DNA from: Microbacterium sp. SORGH_AS_1204
GTDB taxonomy: Bacteria; Actinomycetota; Actinomycetes; Actinomycetales; Microbacteriaceae
NCBI RefSeq assembly: GCF_030818935.1
Contig: NZ_JAUTBD010000001.1
Location: 1,240,001 to 1,304,000 of the forward strand
DNA length: 64,000 nt
Direction of reading: 5' to 3'
Shown: positions 1-9,793 of the stretch, in pieces
Layout of the letters: the number at the start of each line of letters is the position of its first letter
How positions within the stretch are numbered: position 1 is the stretch's first letter
Translations under genes and position numbers: made by a program
The notes under the pieces: model-generated
Told to the model about the DNA's origin: nothing
The model's database searches: none
What the model saw: only the letters and a program-made list of their open reading frames with translations

Positions 1-1
1 C

Positions 2-1072
2 GCGGTGATGGGCGAGGGCGAGGTGCGCGATGCGTCCGGCACCCTCCGGTCGGCCGCCGAGGCCCTCGCCGCGGCCGGCATCGAGCCCGTGGCCCTGCGC
101 GAGAAGGAGGGGCTCGCCCTCATCAACGGCACCGACGGCATGCTCGGCATGCTGCTGCTCGCGCTGCACGACCTCGAGGTGCTCCTCACCACCGCCGATG
201 TGGCGGCGGCGGTCTCGATCGAGTCGCAGCTCGGGACGGCTGCCGTCTTCGCCGCCGACCTCATGGCGTTGCGGCCGCAGCACGGGCAGGCCGAGTCGGC
301 CGCGCACCTGCGCGCGTTCCTGGCCGGCTCGGCGATCGTCGCGAGCCACCGCGGACCCGAATGCACCCGCGTGCAGGACGCGTACTCGCTGCGGTGCGCA
401 CCCCAGGTGCACGGCGCCGCCCGCGACACGATGGCGCACGCGACGGTCGTCGCCGAGCGGGAGCTCGAGTCCGCCGTCGACAACCCCGTCGTCACCGTCG
501 ACGGTCGTGTCGAGTCGAACGGCAACTTCCACGGCGCGCCGGTGGCGTACGTGCTCGACTTCCTCGCGATCGCCGTGGCCGATGTGGCATCCATGTCGGA
601 ACGGCGCACCGACCGCGCACTCGACGTGGCGCGCAGCAACGGCCTGCCGCCGTTCCTCGCCGACGAGGTGGGGGTCGACTCGGGGCTCATGATCGCGCAG
701 TACGCCGCCGCCGGCATCGTGTCGGAGCTCAAGCGCCTCGCCGCTCCCGCCTCGGTGGATTCGATCCCCTCGAGCGCCATGCAGGAGGACCATGTCTCGA
801 TGGGCTGGGCCGGGGCCCGCAAGCTCCGTCGCGCGATCGACGGTCTCGCGCGGGTGCTCGCCATCGAGGTGATGACCGGATGCCGCGCCCTCGACCTGCG
901 CGCTCCGCTGACGCCCGCCGCCGCGACCGGTGCCGTGCGCGACCTCGTGCGCACGCGCGTCGCCGGCCCGGGCCCCGACCGCTTCGTCTCGCCCGAGATC
1001 GAGGCGGTGACCGAACTCGTCGCCTCGGGTGAGATCGTCCGCGCCGCCCTCGCCGTCGCGTTCCCCGGGTAG
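2..1072 (+). CDS. hutH: Histidine ammonia-lyase, 5'-truncated by window edge
   Basis: First enzyme of histidine degradation: it deaminates L-histidine to urocanate in the cytoplasm. About 357 codons are visible, against a usual family length near 510, so the N-terminal third, including the Ala-Ser-Gly triad that forms the MIO cofactor, lies before position 1. Visible family features are the [14 protein letters not shown] stretch near the start, ESNGNFHG in the middle, and the conserved [12 protein letters not shown] segment. The frame is open from base 2, so no start is assigned. It is followed 37 bp later by hutU and then hutI on the same strand, which fits a hut operon. Identification is by motif and context and is secure. 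Confidence 0.93.
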   Translation, partial: AVMGEGEVRDASGTLRSAAEALAAAGIEPVALREKEGLALINGTDGMLGMLLLALHDLEVLLTTADVAAAVSIESQLGTAAVFAADLMALRPQHGQAESAAHLRAFLAGSAIVASHRGPECTRVQDAYSLRCAPQVHGAARDTMAHATVVAERELESAVDNPVVTVDGRVESNGNFHGAPVAYVLDFLAIAVADVASMSERRTDRALDVARSNGLPPFLADEVGVDSGLMIAQYAAAGIVSELKRLAAPASVDSIPSSAMQEDHVSMGWAGARKLRRAIDGLARVLAIEVMTGCRALDLRAPLTPAAATGAVRDLVRTRVAGPGPDRFVSPEIEAVTELVASGEIVRAALAVAFPG

Positions 1073-1109
1073 GCCCCGCCCGCTTCCGTCCGATCGAAGG
1101 AGATCCGCC

Positions 1110-2868
1110 ATGACCGACACCCCCATGACCGCCGACCCGACCACGACCGGCGCCACCCTGGCAGCCGATGTCGCTGGCGATCCCGCACCGGGCGGCGACC
1201 CCACTGCGGCCGCCCCCGCCGCCGTGGCGTCCGTCATCCGCGCCGCCCGCGGCACCACGCGCACCGCGAAGAGCTGGGGCGCCGAGGCCGCCAAGCGCAT
1301 GCTCATGAACAACCTCGACCCCGAGGTCGCCGAGCGCCCCGGTGACCTCGTCGTCTACGGCGGCACGGGCAAGGCCGCGCGGTCGTGGGCGGCGTACGAG
1401 GCGATCGTCCGGACCCTCGACCAGCTCGAACCCGACGAGACCCTGCTGGTGCAGTCGGGCAAGCCCGTGGGCGTCTTCCGCACGCACGAGTGGGCGCCCG
1501 CGCGTGCTCATCGCCAACTCGAACCTCGTCGGCGACTGGGCGACGTGGCCCGAGTTCCGCCGGCTCGAGGAGCTCGGTCTGACGATGTACGGCCAGATGA
1601 CCGCGGGGTCGTGGATCTACATCGGCACGCAGGGCATCCTGCAGGGCACGTACGAGACCTTCGCGGCGGTGGCGCGGTCGCTCGGACGCGCCTCGCTCGC
1701 CGGCACCCTCACCCTCACCGCCGGCTGCGGCGGCATGGGCGGCGCGCAACCGCTCGCCGTGACGATGAACGGCGGGGCGGTGCTCATCGTCGACGTCGAC
1801 CGCGCGCGGCTCGACCGCCGTGTCGCTCGTGGCTATCTCGACGAGGTCGCCGACGATCTCGATGCCGCCGTGGAACGGGTGACCGCCGCGCGCGATGCGG
1901 GTGAGGCGCTGTCGGTCGGCGTCGAGGGGAACGCGGCCGAGATCTTCCCGGAACTCCTCGCCCGCGGCATCCGCTGCGACATCGTCACCGACCAGACGAG
2001 CGCCCACGACCCCCTGTCGTACCTGCCGATCGGCACGTCCCTCGAGCAATGGCAGGCTGAGGCCGCACGCGACCCCGCGGACTTCACCCGCCGCGCGCGC
2101 GAGAGCATGGCGGTGCACGTGCAGGCGATGGTGCAGTTCCAGGATGCCGGCGCGGCGGTGTTCGACTACGGCAACTCGATCCGCCGAGAGGCCGAGCTCG
2201 GCGGGTACGACCGCGCGTTCGCCTTCCCGGGTTTCGTGCCCGCCTACATCCGTCCGCTCTTCGCCGAGGGAAAGGGACCGTTCCGCTGGGTGGCGCTCTC
2301 GGGTGACCCGGAGGACATCGCCAAGACCGACCGGGCCGTCGCCGAACTGTTCCCCGAGGACGCCGCCCTGCACCGGTGGCTGCAGACGGCCGGAGAGCAG
2401 GTGCACGTCGAGGGACTCCCGGCGCGCATCTGCTGGCTCGGGTACAAGGAGCGCCACCTCGCCGGCCTGCGGTTCAACGAGATGGTGGCATCCGGTGAGC
2501 TGTCGGGACCCATCGTGATCGGCCGCGACCACCTCGACGCAGGCTCCGTGGCCTCGCCCTACCGCGAGACCGAGGCGATGGCCGACGGATCGGATGCCAT
2601 CGCCGACTGGCCCCTGCTCAACGCGCTGCTCAACACCGCGAGCGGCGCGTCGTGGGTGTCAATCCACCACGGCGGTGGCGTCGGCATCGGCCGCAGCATC
2701 CACGCGGGACAGGTGTGCGTCGCCGACGGCACCGCCCTGGCCGCGGAGAAGCTCGCACGCGTGCTCGTCAACGACCCCGGCACCGGCGTCATGCGACACG
2801 TGGATGCCGGATACGACCGGGCGCGGGAGGTCGCGGCCGAGCGGGGCCTCACGGTGCCGATGTGGTGA
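1110..2868 (+). pseudogene. hutU: Urocanate hydratase with one internal frameshift
   Basis: Urocanase converts urocanate to imidazolonepropionate using NAD+. The start ATG at 1110 follows a GAAGGAG ribosome site. The first frame reads through the conserved [20 protein letters not shown] block and on to [11 protein letters not shown]. There the expected [20 protein letters not shown] continues only in the next frame, so about one extra base sits near 1495-1503 (a GCGCCCGCGCG run). The second frame then runs intact to 2868. It includes the [14 protein letters not shown] segment that carries the family's catalytic Cys and the C-terminal NAD-binding region. The N-terminus has about 45 extra Ala/Thr/Pro-rich residues compared with typical urocanases. 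Either a sequencing indel or a real mutation is possible. It lies between hutH and hutI. Confidence 0.9.
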
Positions 2869-4154
2869 GCGTGCCCGCGCCGACGGGGGCGGATGCGGTG
2901 GGCGCCTCCGTGCTGTCCGGAGCGCTGGGCGATCCCGCGCGGACCGATGGGGGCGTTACCTTCCTGCTGACCAACATCGGCGAGCTCACGACGAACGTCG
3001 CCGTCGACGGCGACCCGTGCGGGACCGTCCGCGACGCGGCCGTGCTCGTGAGCGACGGGCGGGTGGTGTGGGCCGGCTCCGCGCACGCCGTGCCCCCACG
3101 CCCGGATGCGCTCGTCATCGACGCCGGCGGTCGCGCCGTCGTCCCCGGGTTCGTCGACAGCCACACGCACCTCGTGTTCGGGGGAGACCGGGCGGAAGAG
3201 TTCGCCGCGCGCATGGCGGGGGAGCGTTACGCCGCCGGCGGCATCCGCACCACCGTGGCCGCCACCCGCGCGGCCAGCGATGACGACCTGCGGGCCCGCC
3301 TCGCCGCCCTCGTCGTCGAATGCCGTGCGCAGGGCACCACGACCCTCGAGATCAAGACCGGCTACGGCCTCGACGTCGCCACCGAGAAGCGGCTCGCGCG
3401 TCTCGCCGCCGAGGTCACCGACGATGTCACCTTCCTCGGCGCGCACGTCGTCGCCCCCGAGTACGCCGACCGCGCGGACGACTACGTCTCCCTCGTCACG
3501 GGCGACATGCTGGCCGCCGTCGCACCGCACGCGCGCTGGATCGACGTGTTCTGCGAGGACGGCGCGTTCACGGCCCGGCAGAGCCGGCGCGTGCTCGACG
3601 CAGGTCGGGCGGCGGGACTCGGCATCCGGGTCCACGGCAACCAGCTCGGGTTCGGCGACGGCGTGCGGCTGGCGATCGAGCTCGGCGCCGCCGCGGTGGA
3701 CCACTGCACGTACCTCTCCGACGACGACGTCGCCGCGCTCGCCGCGTCGGACACCGTCGCCACGCTGCTGCCGGGCGTCGAGTTCTCGACGCGACAGCCG
3801 TACCCGGATGCCAGGCGGTTGCTCGATGCCGGGGTCATCGTCGCCCTCGCCAGCGACTGCAACCCGGGCTCCAGCTTCACCAGTTCGATGCCGCTGATGA
3901 TCGCGCTCGCCGTGCGCGAGATGGGGATGACGCCGGCCGAAGCGGTGTGGGCGGCCACGGCCGGGGGTGCACGGGCGCTGCGACGCGCCGACGTGGGCGT
4001 CGTCGAGCCCGGTGCGCGCGCGGACCTCGTGCTTCTCGACGCGCCGACGCGGGTGCACCTGGCCTATCGGCTCGGCGTTCCGCTCGTGCATCGCGTGTGG
4101 AAGGACGGCCGAGAGCAGGGGAGCCGGAACCCGTTCAGGGACAGCCGACGATGA
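2865..4154 (+). CDS. hutI: Imidazolonepropionase
   Basis: Third Hut enzyme, a metal-dependent amidohydrolase that opens imidazolonepropionate to formiminoglutamate. Visible features are the [12 protein letters not shown]-terminus typical of the family, the metal motif [11 protein letters not shown], the EIKTGYGL segment, [10 protein letters not shown], and the DCNPGSS loop near the C-terminus. The start is uncertain. GTG at 2865 overlaps the hutU stop as GTGA, giving 429 residues, but GTG at 2898 would also work and would remove an uninformative leader. Same strand and spacing as hutH and hutU, so probably one transcript. The end overlaps the 3' end of a convergent gene by 20 bp. Confidence 0.93.
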   Translation: MSVPAPTGADAVGASVLSGALGDPARTDGGVTFLLTNIGELTTNVAVDGDPCGTVRDAAVLVSDGRVVWAGSAHAVPPRPDALVIDAGGRAVVPGFVDSHTHLVFGGDRAEEFAARMAGERYAAGGIRTTVAATRAASDDDLRARLAALVVECRAQGTTTLEIKTGYGLDVATEKRLARLAAEVTDDVTFLGAHVVAPEYADRADDYVSLVTGDMLAAVAPHARWIDVFCEDGAFTARQSRRVLDAGRAAGLGIRVHGNQLGFGDGVRLAIELGAAAVDHCTYLSDDDVAALAASDTVATLLPGVEFSTRQPYPDARRLLDAGVIVALASDCNPGSSFTSSMPLMIALAVREMGMTPAEAVWAATAGGARALRRADVGVVEPGARADLVLLDAPTRVHLAYRLGVPLVHRVWKDGREQGSRNPFRDSRR

Positions 4155-4632
4155 GGGCCTTCGCGAATCCGCCCGTCTGATAAGCGAACTGGTAGATCCA
4201 CTGCCCCAGGTCGATGGTCGTCGGAACGGCCACGACGGTGACCTCTGCATCGGCGCAGCGTTCGGCGATGAAGCGCGTGCGGCTCACGTGCGGGGTGAAG
4301 GTGATGACGATCGCGCGCGTCGAGGCGTCGTAGCGTTCGTTCAGGGCCGCCGTCTCCCCGGCGGTGGTGAACGGCTCCGGGTGCACGCAACGCACGTAGG
4401 CCTCTTGGCAGGCCGCCAGCTTCGCCGCCGACTGCTCTCCGTCCGTGGGGACCGAGATGAGGATGTCGTCGGCCACTCCGTCGGCGTGCAGTTGTTCGGC
4501 GAGGGCGATGCGTCCCTCGGTGGGTGGGCCGATGACGTAGATGACGTCGGCGTGGGCGGGTAACGGCGCCACGGCGGGGAACACGTACGCCGGCACGGTG
4601 ATCGATGCCGCCACGAGGATGACGCCCGACAC
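4135..4632 (-). CDS. DUF218/YdcF-like membrane-anchored protein
   Basis: A 165-residue protein with an N-terminal hydrophobic segment ([18 protein letters not shown]) followed by an extracytoplasmic domain. The pattern [19 protein letters not shown] and the later [19 protein letters not shown] fit the ElyC/SanA/YdcF (DUF218) family, whose members act in envelope biology with largely unknown chemistry. The frame stays open upstream, with a basic TLRRRW stretch before the membrane segment, but has no good start codon there. GTG at 4632 is therefore a forced choice that may cut off the true N-terminus. A small ORF ends just upstream in another frame, so a split by frameshift is also possible. 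Convergent with hutI. Confidence 0.65.
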   Translation of the reverse strand: MSGVILVAASITVPAYVFPAVAPLPAHADVIYVIGPPTEGRIALAEQLHADGVADDILISVPTDGEQSAAKLAACQEAYVRCVHPEPFTTAGETAALNERYDASTRAIVITFTPHVSRTRFIAERCADAEVTVVAVPTTIDLGQWIYQFAYQTGGFAKALIVGCP

Positions 4633-4684
4633 GACCGCGATGATCGCGACCCACCGGCGGCGGAGCGTGCGTGCGGCGCGGATG

Positions 4685-4843
4685 TCAGCGTCCCCGTCCG
4701 GTCGCGAGGCGGTGGGTCTGCAGCCGGCGTCCCGTGACGCGCTGAACCGAGGCGGGGAGGGGGAAGATGCCCGAAACGGAACCGACGGCGCGGCGGACGA
4801 CGAGCGCCATGGTGGTCTGCCAGATGTCGGCGGTCATGACCAT
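4685..4843 (-). CDS. Small hypothetical protein (52 aa)
   Basis: A short ORF not recognised as any family. It is supported by a strong purine-rich ribosome site (GGAGGGGG) just upstream of two in-frame ATGs (4843 and 4837) and by almost uniform G/C at third codon positions. The product is basic (many Arg) with a short hydrophobic centre (ALVVRRAVGSVSGIFPLPA). It ends where the downstream DUF218 reading frame becomes codon-biased but lacks a start. It could be a separate small gene, or the N-terminus of the DUF218 gene separated by a one-base indel. Confidence 0.4.
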   Translation of the reverse strand: MVMTADIWQTTMALVVRRAVGSVSGIFPLPASVQRVTGRRLQTHRLATGRGR

Positions 4844-5050
4844 CCCCCTCCGGGTCGATCGGGCGCGCTCAGCGCATCCGGCACGGCGGCGCCTGCACTC
4901 CGGCGCTGGTCCAGTCCTATCAGACGGATATCCGCGTTGACGGCGACCCGGATGACGAGCGGATGACGAAAAGCCGATGACACGCTGCGAGGCCCCCGGA
5001 GTTGCGGGGAAGGTCCCGTGCAGGCCGTCGGCTCCTGGCGTTGCGGGAGC

Positions 5051-5515
5051 TCAGGGCGTGTAGAGGGTGAACTCGTCGGGCGGGATCGCATCGACGGCGT
5101 CCCAGGTCGCGTCGTGCCAGGTGAACACGGCGACCGCGCAGGTCACCATGCGCTCGTGCCGGTCGGCGAGACGCGACACCAGGGCGCTCATTCCGGGATC
5201 GTGCGCCACGACCATGACCTCGTCGGCGCCGCTGGAGCGGGCGGCCCGGAGCAGCCGGTCGGGCGGGGCGAGGTAGAGCTCCGGCTGCTCGGTGATGTCG
5301 ATCTCGAAGGCGTCTGCGAAGACCGCTGCCGTCTCTCGTGCACGTACGGCCGTGCTCGACAGCAGCATCGTGGGCCGCACCCCGGCCCGTCTGAGCGTGC
5401 GCGCCATCGCGGGCGCGTCGCGCCGCCCGCGGTCGTCGAGGGGGCGGTCGTGGTCGTCGAGCCCGTCTTCGGCCCAGTCCGATTTCGCGTGTCGCGCGAG
5501 CACCAGTTGGATCAT
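5051..5515 (-). CDS. SixA-like histidine phosphatase
   Basis: A 154-residue histidine phosphatase superfamily protein. The phosphate-accepting motif appears as RHAKSDW at residues 8-14, with the RHA rather than RHG form common in SixA-type proteins. The second catalytic His is in VVAHDPGMS. SixA proteins dephosphorylate phosphohistidine on signalling or PTS proteins, but the actinobacterial relatives have no settled substrate. ATG at 5515 was chosen because it overlaps the upstream ureohydrolase stop as ATGA (5512-5515), which implies translational coupling. It is the last gene of a three-gene overlapping operon. Confidence 0.85.
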   Translation of the reverse strand: MIQLVLARHAKSDWAEDGLDDHDRPLDDRGRRDAPAMARTLRRAGVRPTMLLSSTAVRARETAAVFADAFEIDITEQPELYLAPPDRLLRAARSSGADEVMVVAHDPGMSALVSRLADRHERMVTCAVAVFTWHDATWDAVDAIPPDEFTLYTP

Positions 5516-6744
5516 CGTCGTTCCACCAATCCAGCGAGAAGTTCGAGAACGCACAGAGCGGCGAGCCGCACGGTGCGGGCGTCGGCGGCGTCGGCCGTGG
5601 CATCCACTTCGACGATGTCGGCGCTCGTGACGTGGGGGTCGCGGGCGAGGCGGCGCACCAGCGCGCGCAGCTCCCATGCGGCGAGCCCTCCCGGGACGCT
5701 CGCGGGGCAACCCGGTGCCACGGATCGATCGCAGACGTCCACGTCGATGTCGAGGTGGATGCCGCCGGGGTGGATGCCGTCGAGCGATGCGTGCGGTGCG
5801 ATCCCGGGTCCCGCGCCGGCCGCGGGCGTAGGGCCCGATTCGTCCTCCGCGCCCGCCGCGGTCGCGGCGCCCGATTCGTCCTCCGCGCCGGCCGCGGTCG
5901 CAGCACCCGATTCGTCCTCCGCGCTCGCCGCGGGTTCGGCGACTGCTTCGGGCCGGCTGTGGGCCGCGGGTTCGGCGCCGGGTTGGCGGTGAGACGCGGG
6001 TTCGGCGCCGGGCTGGCGGTGAGACGCGGGTTCGGCGCCGGCTCCGGGCTGATGGCCCGACGCGGCATCGGTACCGGCTCCGCGGTGGCGGTCCGACGCG
6101 GTCGCCACGTCGGTGCCGGTCGCGATGCGCAGAGCCTCCGCGGCGACGGCATCGATGCCGCGCCGGCGTACGTCGTCGAGCGTGATGACGGTGATACCGG
6201 CGTCGGCAGCGCGCCGCGCGTACGCCGCGGAGTTGGCGAAGTCGGCGATGCCGATCTGCACGACCCGCCGCGGGTCGAGGCCGTCGTCGAGCAGGCGCCG
6301 CACGGGCGAGCCGTTCGACTCGCCGTCACGCAGGTCGAAGTGGGCGTCGAGGGTGATGAGGCCGCGCGCCCCGCGCCCCTGCGCCACCGCGTAGGTCGTC
6401 GAGTTGTCGCCGCCGAGCGCGATGAGCAGGGCCGCGTCGGCCGATGCTGCCACGGCCGCGCGCACGCGCGCCTCGCCCTCCCGCCCGTCGGGTTCGTCGA
6501 CGTCGCCCGCATCGGCGACGCGCAGGTGTGTGTTCAGGTCGACGGGTGGCGGACCCACGAGAGTGGGCGAGTACCGGCGCAGCGCTGCGCGGATGGCCGC
6601 GGGCGTCTGGCCCGCGCCCGTCGGCGAGAGCGACGTGCGCCAGGCGGGAACGCCGAGCAGGACGGCATCCGGCGCCTCGTCGCTCACCGGCGTGGGCCAG
6701 TCACCGGCGCGCGGCCACAGTGGGTCGATGGGGAGGGCGCTCAT
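5512..6744 (-). CDS. Ureohydrolase-family protein (HutG/arginase-like) with repetitive insertion
   Basis: A 410-residue member of the arginase/agmatinase/formimidoylglutamase family, which uses two Mn ions to hydrolyse guanidino or formimino groups. Family blocks are GGDNS at residues 111-115, DAHFD at 133-137 and DIDVDVCD at 332-339. In most relatives the first block is GGDHS or GGGHE, so here the first metal-binding His is Asn114. Relatives are about 300-320 residues; this one carries about 100 extra low-complexity residues (roughly 212-318) between the second and third metal motifs. Nearby hut genes make formimidoylglutamase (hutG) a reasonable guess, but agmatinase or guanidinase activity cannot be excluded. 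ATGA overlaps link it to both neighbours. Confidence 0.78.
   Translation of the reverse strand: MSALPIDPLWPRAGDWPTPVSDEAPDAVLLGVPAWRTSLSPTGAGQTPAAIRAALRRYSPTLVGPPPVDLNTHLRVADAGDVDEPDGREGEARVRAAVAASADAALLIALGGDNSTTYAVAQGRGARGLITLDAHFDLRDGESNGSPVRRLLDDGLDPRRVVQIGIADFANSAAYARRAADAGITVITLDDVRRRGIDAVAAEALRIATGTDVATASDRHRGAGTDAASGHQPGAGAEPASHRQPGAEPASHRQPGAEPAAHSRPEAVAEPAASAEDESGAATAAGAEDESGAATAAGAEDESGPTPAAGAGPGIAPHASLDGIHPGGIHLDIDVDVCDRSVAPGCPASVPGGLAAWELRALVRRLARDPHVTSADIVEVDATADAADARTVRLAALCVLELLAGLVERR
5815..6042 (-). repeat. In-frame tandem repeats within the ureohydrolase gene
   Basis: Two adjacent tandem arrays keep the reading frame. The first encodes about three units of the 10-residue pattern GAEPASHRQP (30 bp). 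The second encodes three units of the 12-residue pattern AGAEDESGAATA (36 bp), the last one diverged. They are rich in Ala, Pro, Gly and acidic residues, as expected of a flexible linker or loop, and probably vary in copy number between strains. Confidence 0.85.
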
Positions 6745-7103
6745 GCGGCCACGTAGACCCAGGCGGCCACCCCGCTGACCAGCACGACCGAGACGCGGCG
6801 CGAGCCCGACATCAGGTACTCGTCGGCGGCCTCGAGTTCGGCCGGGCTGAGATGAAGCACCGTGCCGAAGACACGGTCGAGGGGATCACCGGTGTGGCGC
6901 AGGGTGCGCCGGCGATGACCGTGCATCGTCGCAGCGCCCCGCTCGGCGGGGCCCTCGCCGTCATCGAGGCGGAAGCCGGAGAGGGTGTCGTCGTCGCCAC
7001 CGACGAGACGACCGAAGGTGTCGAGTTGCACATCGGGCGCCTGCAGCGCCCCATAGGTGAAAAGAGACTCCCTGGTCCCCGAACCGTCGTTCACGGGGCT
7101 CAC
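6741..7103 (-). CDS. Gamma-glutamylcyclotransferase (AIG2-like) family protein
   Basis: A small protein of about 120 residues with the N-terminal LFTYGALQ motif, matching the YGSL-type substrate loop of the GGCT/AIG2 fold, and an acidic AELEAADEYL segment where the catalytic Glu lies in the family. Members release 5-oxoproline from gamma-glutamyl amines or peptides, but many bacterial homologues are uncharacterised. Start choice: GTG at 7103, with GTG at 7112 and 7094 also in frame. The stop overlaps the next start (6741-6744). A 5-oxoprolinase operon about 11 kb away could use the product; that link is speculative. Confidence 0.75.
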   Translation of the reverse strand: MSPVNDGSGTRESLFTYGALQAPDVQLDTFGRLVGGDDDTLSGFRLDDGEGPAERGAATMHGHRRRTLRHTGDPLDRVFGTVLHLSPAELEAADEYLMSGSRRVSVVLVSGVAAWVYVAA

Positions 7104-7267
7104 AGTACTCACCCGCTCACGGGGCACGACATCACGACGCGGGCCCCTGCGCATACCGGCCACCACGTGCGGAACGCCGCCGCCGGCGGCCCGCCTCGAA
7201 GGGTGCCGCCCGACGCATACGAACTCCCTCATGGCGGACGGCGTCGCGCCTCGCCGTCCAGCGGAGC

Positions 7268-8542
7268 TCACGAGCCCCACGTGAAGTGGGCGATGGTGAA
7301 GATCACCAGCCCCGCGAGCGCGCCCACGACCGTGCCGTTGAGCCGGATGTACTGCAGGTCGCGGCCGACCATGAGTTCGATCTTCTCGGTGGTCTCGTCG
7401 GCATCCCACCGCTCGACCGTGTCGGTGATGATCGAGGCGATGTCGTGACGGTAGCGGCCGACCACGAAAACGGCGGCGTCGGTGATCCACCCGTCGACGC
7501 GCTTCTGCAAATGGTCATCGCGCTGCAGGCGGGAACCGACCTCGGCGAGGGCGGCCGACGCACGGCGGCGCAAGCCGCTCTCGGGGTTGGCGAGCGAGCG
7601 CAGCAGACCCGTTTTGGCGGTGTTCCACGCGTCGGCGGCGAGCTGGCGCACCCGGGGGCTGTCGAACACCGCCGCCTTCGCCTCTTCGAGGCGCACCATG
7701 GTCGCCGGGTCGTGCTGCAGGTTGTCGGCGAGGCGCCGCAGGTAGCCGTCGATGGCACCGCGCGCCTGATGCCGCGGGTCGGCGCGTACCGCGTCGACGA
7801 ACTGCACGGCCTCGCGATAGACGGTGTCGTCGACGAGGCGCGCGGCGACGCCGGGGACCCAGGCGGGCAGTCGCCGCGACACCAGGCCGTGGAAGGTGTC
7901 GCGGTTGTTGCCGAGCCAGACGCCGATGTTGTCGAGCGCGAGGTCGACCGCTCCGTGATGGGCTCCGGAGTCGACGACACGCTCCAGCCACCCGCCGATC
8001 GATGGACCCCAATCCGGGGAGAGCAGGTGCTCGCGCGCGAGGTCTTCGATGAGACCCTGCACGTCGTCGTCGTCGAGTGCGGTGAGCACGCTCGAGGCCA
8101 GGGTCGCCGCTTCCGCAGCGACGCGGTCGGCGTGCGCGGGGTGGGCGAGCCAGGCGCCCGCGCGGGCGGACAGCGGCGTCGATTCGAGCTTGGTGCGCAC
8201 GACGTCGCCCTCGAGGAAGTTCGTCTCGACGAACTCACCCAGTTGACGGCCGATCTCGTCTTTGCGTCGCGGGATGATCGCGGTGTGCGGGATGGGCAGC
8301 CCGAGCGGATGCCGGAACAGCGCCGTCACCGCGAACCAGTCGGCGAGGGCGCCGACCATGCCGCCTTCGGCCGCCGCGCGGACGTATTGCAGCCACTCCA
8401 CCTCGCGTTGCAGCGAGAACGAGATCGCGAAGACGATCGCCATTGCCCCCAGCGCGCCGAGGGCGACGCCCTTCATCACGCGCAGGGCGCGACGACGTTC
8501 TTGATCGGCCGGGCTCAGCTCGGCCAGGGGAGTGCGGGCCAT
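7268..8542 (-). CDS. DUF445 family membrane protein
   Basis: A 424-residue protein with a hydrophobic segment near the N-terminus (ALGALGAMAIVFAISFSL), the typical DUF445 sequence AAAEGGMVGALADWFAVTALFRHPLGLPIPHTAIIP right after it, a long helical middle, and a second membrane segment at the extreme C-terminus (VVGALAGLVIFTIAHF). Function of the family is unknown. ATG at 8542 shares one base with the stop of the upstream acyl-CoA dehydrogenase-like gene (TGATG), so translation is probably coupled. An in-frame ATG further upstream is less likely. Confidence 0.85.
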   Translation of the reverse strand: MARTPLAELSPADQERRRALRVMKGVALGALGAMAIVFAISFSLQREVEWLQYVRAAAEGGMVGALADWFAVTALFRHPLGLPIPHTAIIPRRKDEIGRQLGEFVETNFLEGDVVRTKLESTPLSARAGAWLAHPAHADRVAAEAATLASSVLTALDDDDVQGLIEDLAREHLLSPDWGPSIGGWLERVVDSGAHHGAVDLALDNIGVWLGNNRDTFHGLVSRRLPAWVPGVAARLVDDTVYREAVQFVDAVRADPRHQARGAIDGYLRRLADNLQHDPATMVRLEEAKAAVFDSPRVRQLAADAWNTAKTGLLRSLANPESGLRRRASAALAEVGSRLQRDDHLQKRVDGWITDAAVFVVGRYRHDIASIITDTVERWDADETTEKIELMVGRDLQYIRLNGTVVGALAGLVIFTIAHFTWGS

Positions 8543-9702
8543 CAGCCGGTCACCGGTCCGAGCCACGCCGATGCGGCGGTCGAGTGTGCGGATTCGGCGT
8601 CGGAGGGGTGGAACATGCCGGCCAGCACGTCACGGTAGAGGCGGCTGAGTTCGTTCTGCGTGAAGTACGCCGACCCGCCCCCCACCAGGATGGCGTCGTC
8701 GACGACCTCTTTGGCCATCGCGACCGCGCGGTACTTCACGCCGGAGAGAAGCGAGAACCACCGCCCTGCGTGGTCGGCGACGTCGTCGACGTCGCGTGCC
8801 AGTGCCGCGAGTTGCGGCGGCAGCGCCTCGTAGGCCAGCGCCATGTCGGCCACCCTCCAACGGATGTCGGGGTCGTTCGCATACGTCGTGCCCGTCTTCT
8901 TCGAGCGGCGAGACGTGGCCGCGTCGACCGCGAGGTCGAGCGCACGCCGCGCGATGCCGGTGTAGACCGAGGCGAGCAGTATTTCGAAGACCGCGAAGAT
9001 GCCGAAGACCAGCGGGTCGGGCTGGGGTCCGGGGTCGATCCTGCGCACGACGCGGTCGGCGGACGCGTGCGCTCCGTGGAGCTCGGTCGTGCGGCTCTGC
9101 GTACCCCGCATGCCGAGGGTGTCCCAGTCGTCGCGGGTGACGACGGCGTCGCTGCGGTCGAGGAACGCGAAGACCATCTTGGGCCCGTCGGGCGAGGTGG
9201 AGTCCAACCCGTGCACACCCAGGTGCTGCCAGACGGGCGAGAGCGACGTGAAGATCTTCGTGCCGGTGAAGGAGTAGCCGCCCTCTCCGTCGGGCTCGGC
9301 GACGGTGTCGCTGCCGAACAGGACCAGGTCGTTGCCGGCCTCGCTGATGCCGAACGCGAACACCTCACCGGCCGCGGCGCCCGCCTCGATGAACGCGAGG
9401 TCGTCGATACCGCGGTCGCGCAGCACTTTGGCCACGCCCGTCCACACGAGGTGCATGTTGACGGCGAGCGCCGTCGCCGGCGCGGCGCCCGCGAGACGCT
9501 GCTGCAGCAGCGACGCTTCGGCGAGACTCAACCCCGCGCCGCCGGCCGCTTCGGGAACGAGGATGCCGAGATAACCGGCGGCTCGAAGCTCATCGAGGTC
9601 GTCGTGGGGGAACGTGTTCTCGCGGTCGTGCACGGCCGCCCGTTCCCGGATGCGCGCCAGCAGGTCGTCGGGCAGATACCGAGCCGGATCGAACGAGGTC
9701 AT
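8542..9702 (-). CDS. Acyl-CoA dehydrogenase family protein
   Basis: A flavoprotein of about 386 residues with the acyl-CoA dehydrogenase layout: N-terminal helical domain, a central block (VFAFGISEAGNDLVLFGS and later GGYSFTGTKIFTSLSPVW) and a C-terminal helical domain ending LVGGGSAYFTQNELSRLYRDVLAGMFHPSDAE. The usual catalytic Glu positions are not clear by eye, and several relatives are flavin-dependent monooxygenase or desulfurisation-type (DszC-like) proteins, so the reaction is unassigned. ATG 9702 is used; ATG 9711 is an alternative in the shared sequence AGAATGGATGCCATG. It is followed directly by the DUF445 gene. Confidence 0.8.
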   Translation of the reverse strand: MTSFDPARYLPDDLLARIRERAAVHDRENTFPHDDLDELRAAGYLGILVPEAAGGAGLSLAEASLLQQRLAGAAPATALAVNMHLVWTGVAKVLRDRGIDDLAFIEAGAAAGEVFAFGISEAGNDLVLFGSDTVAEPDGEGGYSFTGTKIFTSLSPVWQHLGVHGLDSTSPDGPKMVFAFLDRSDAVVTRDDWDTLGMRGTQSRTTELHGAHASADRVVRRIDPGPQPDPLVFGIFAVFEILLASVYTGIARRALDLAVDAATSRRSKKTGTTYANDPDIRWRVADMALAYEALPPQLAALARDVDDVADHAGRWFSLLSGVKYRAVAMAKEVVDDAILVGGGSAYFTQNELSRLYRDVLAGMFHPSDAESAHSTAASAWLGPVTG

Positions 9703-9793
9703 GGCATCCATTCTGCTCGCGACCTCCGACATCGCACCCGGGGGTGACACGGAGTGCGCAGACGGTCACCCTCCTCTGCGACGCACCGCCCGC

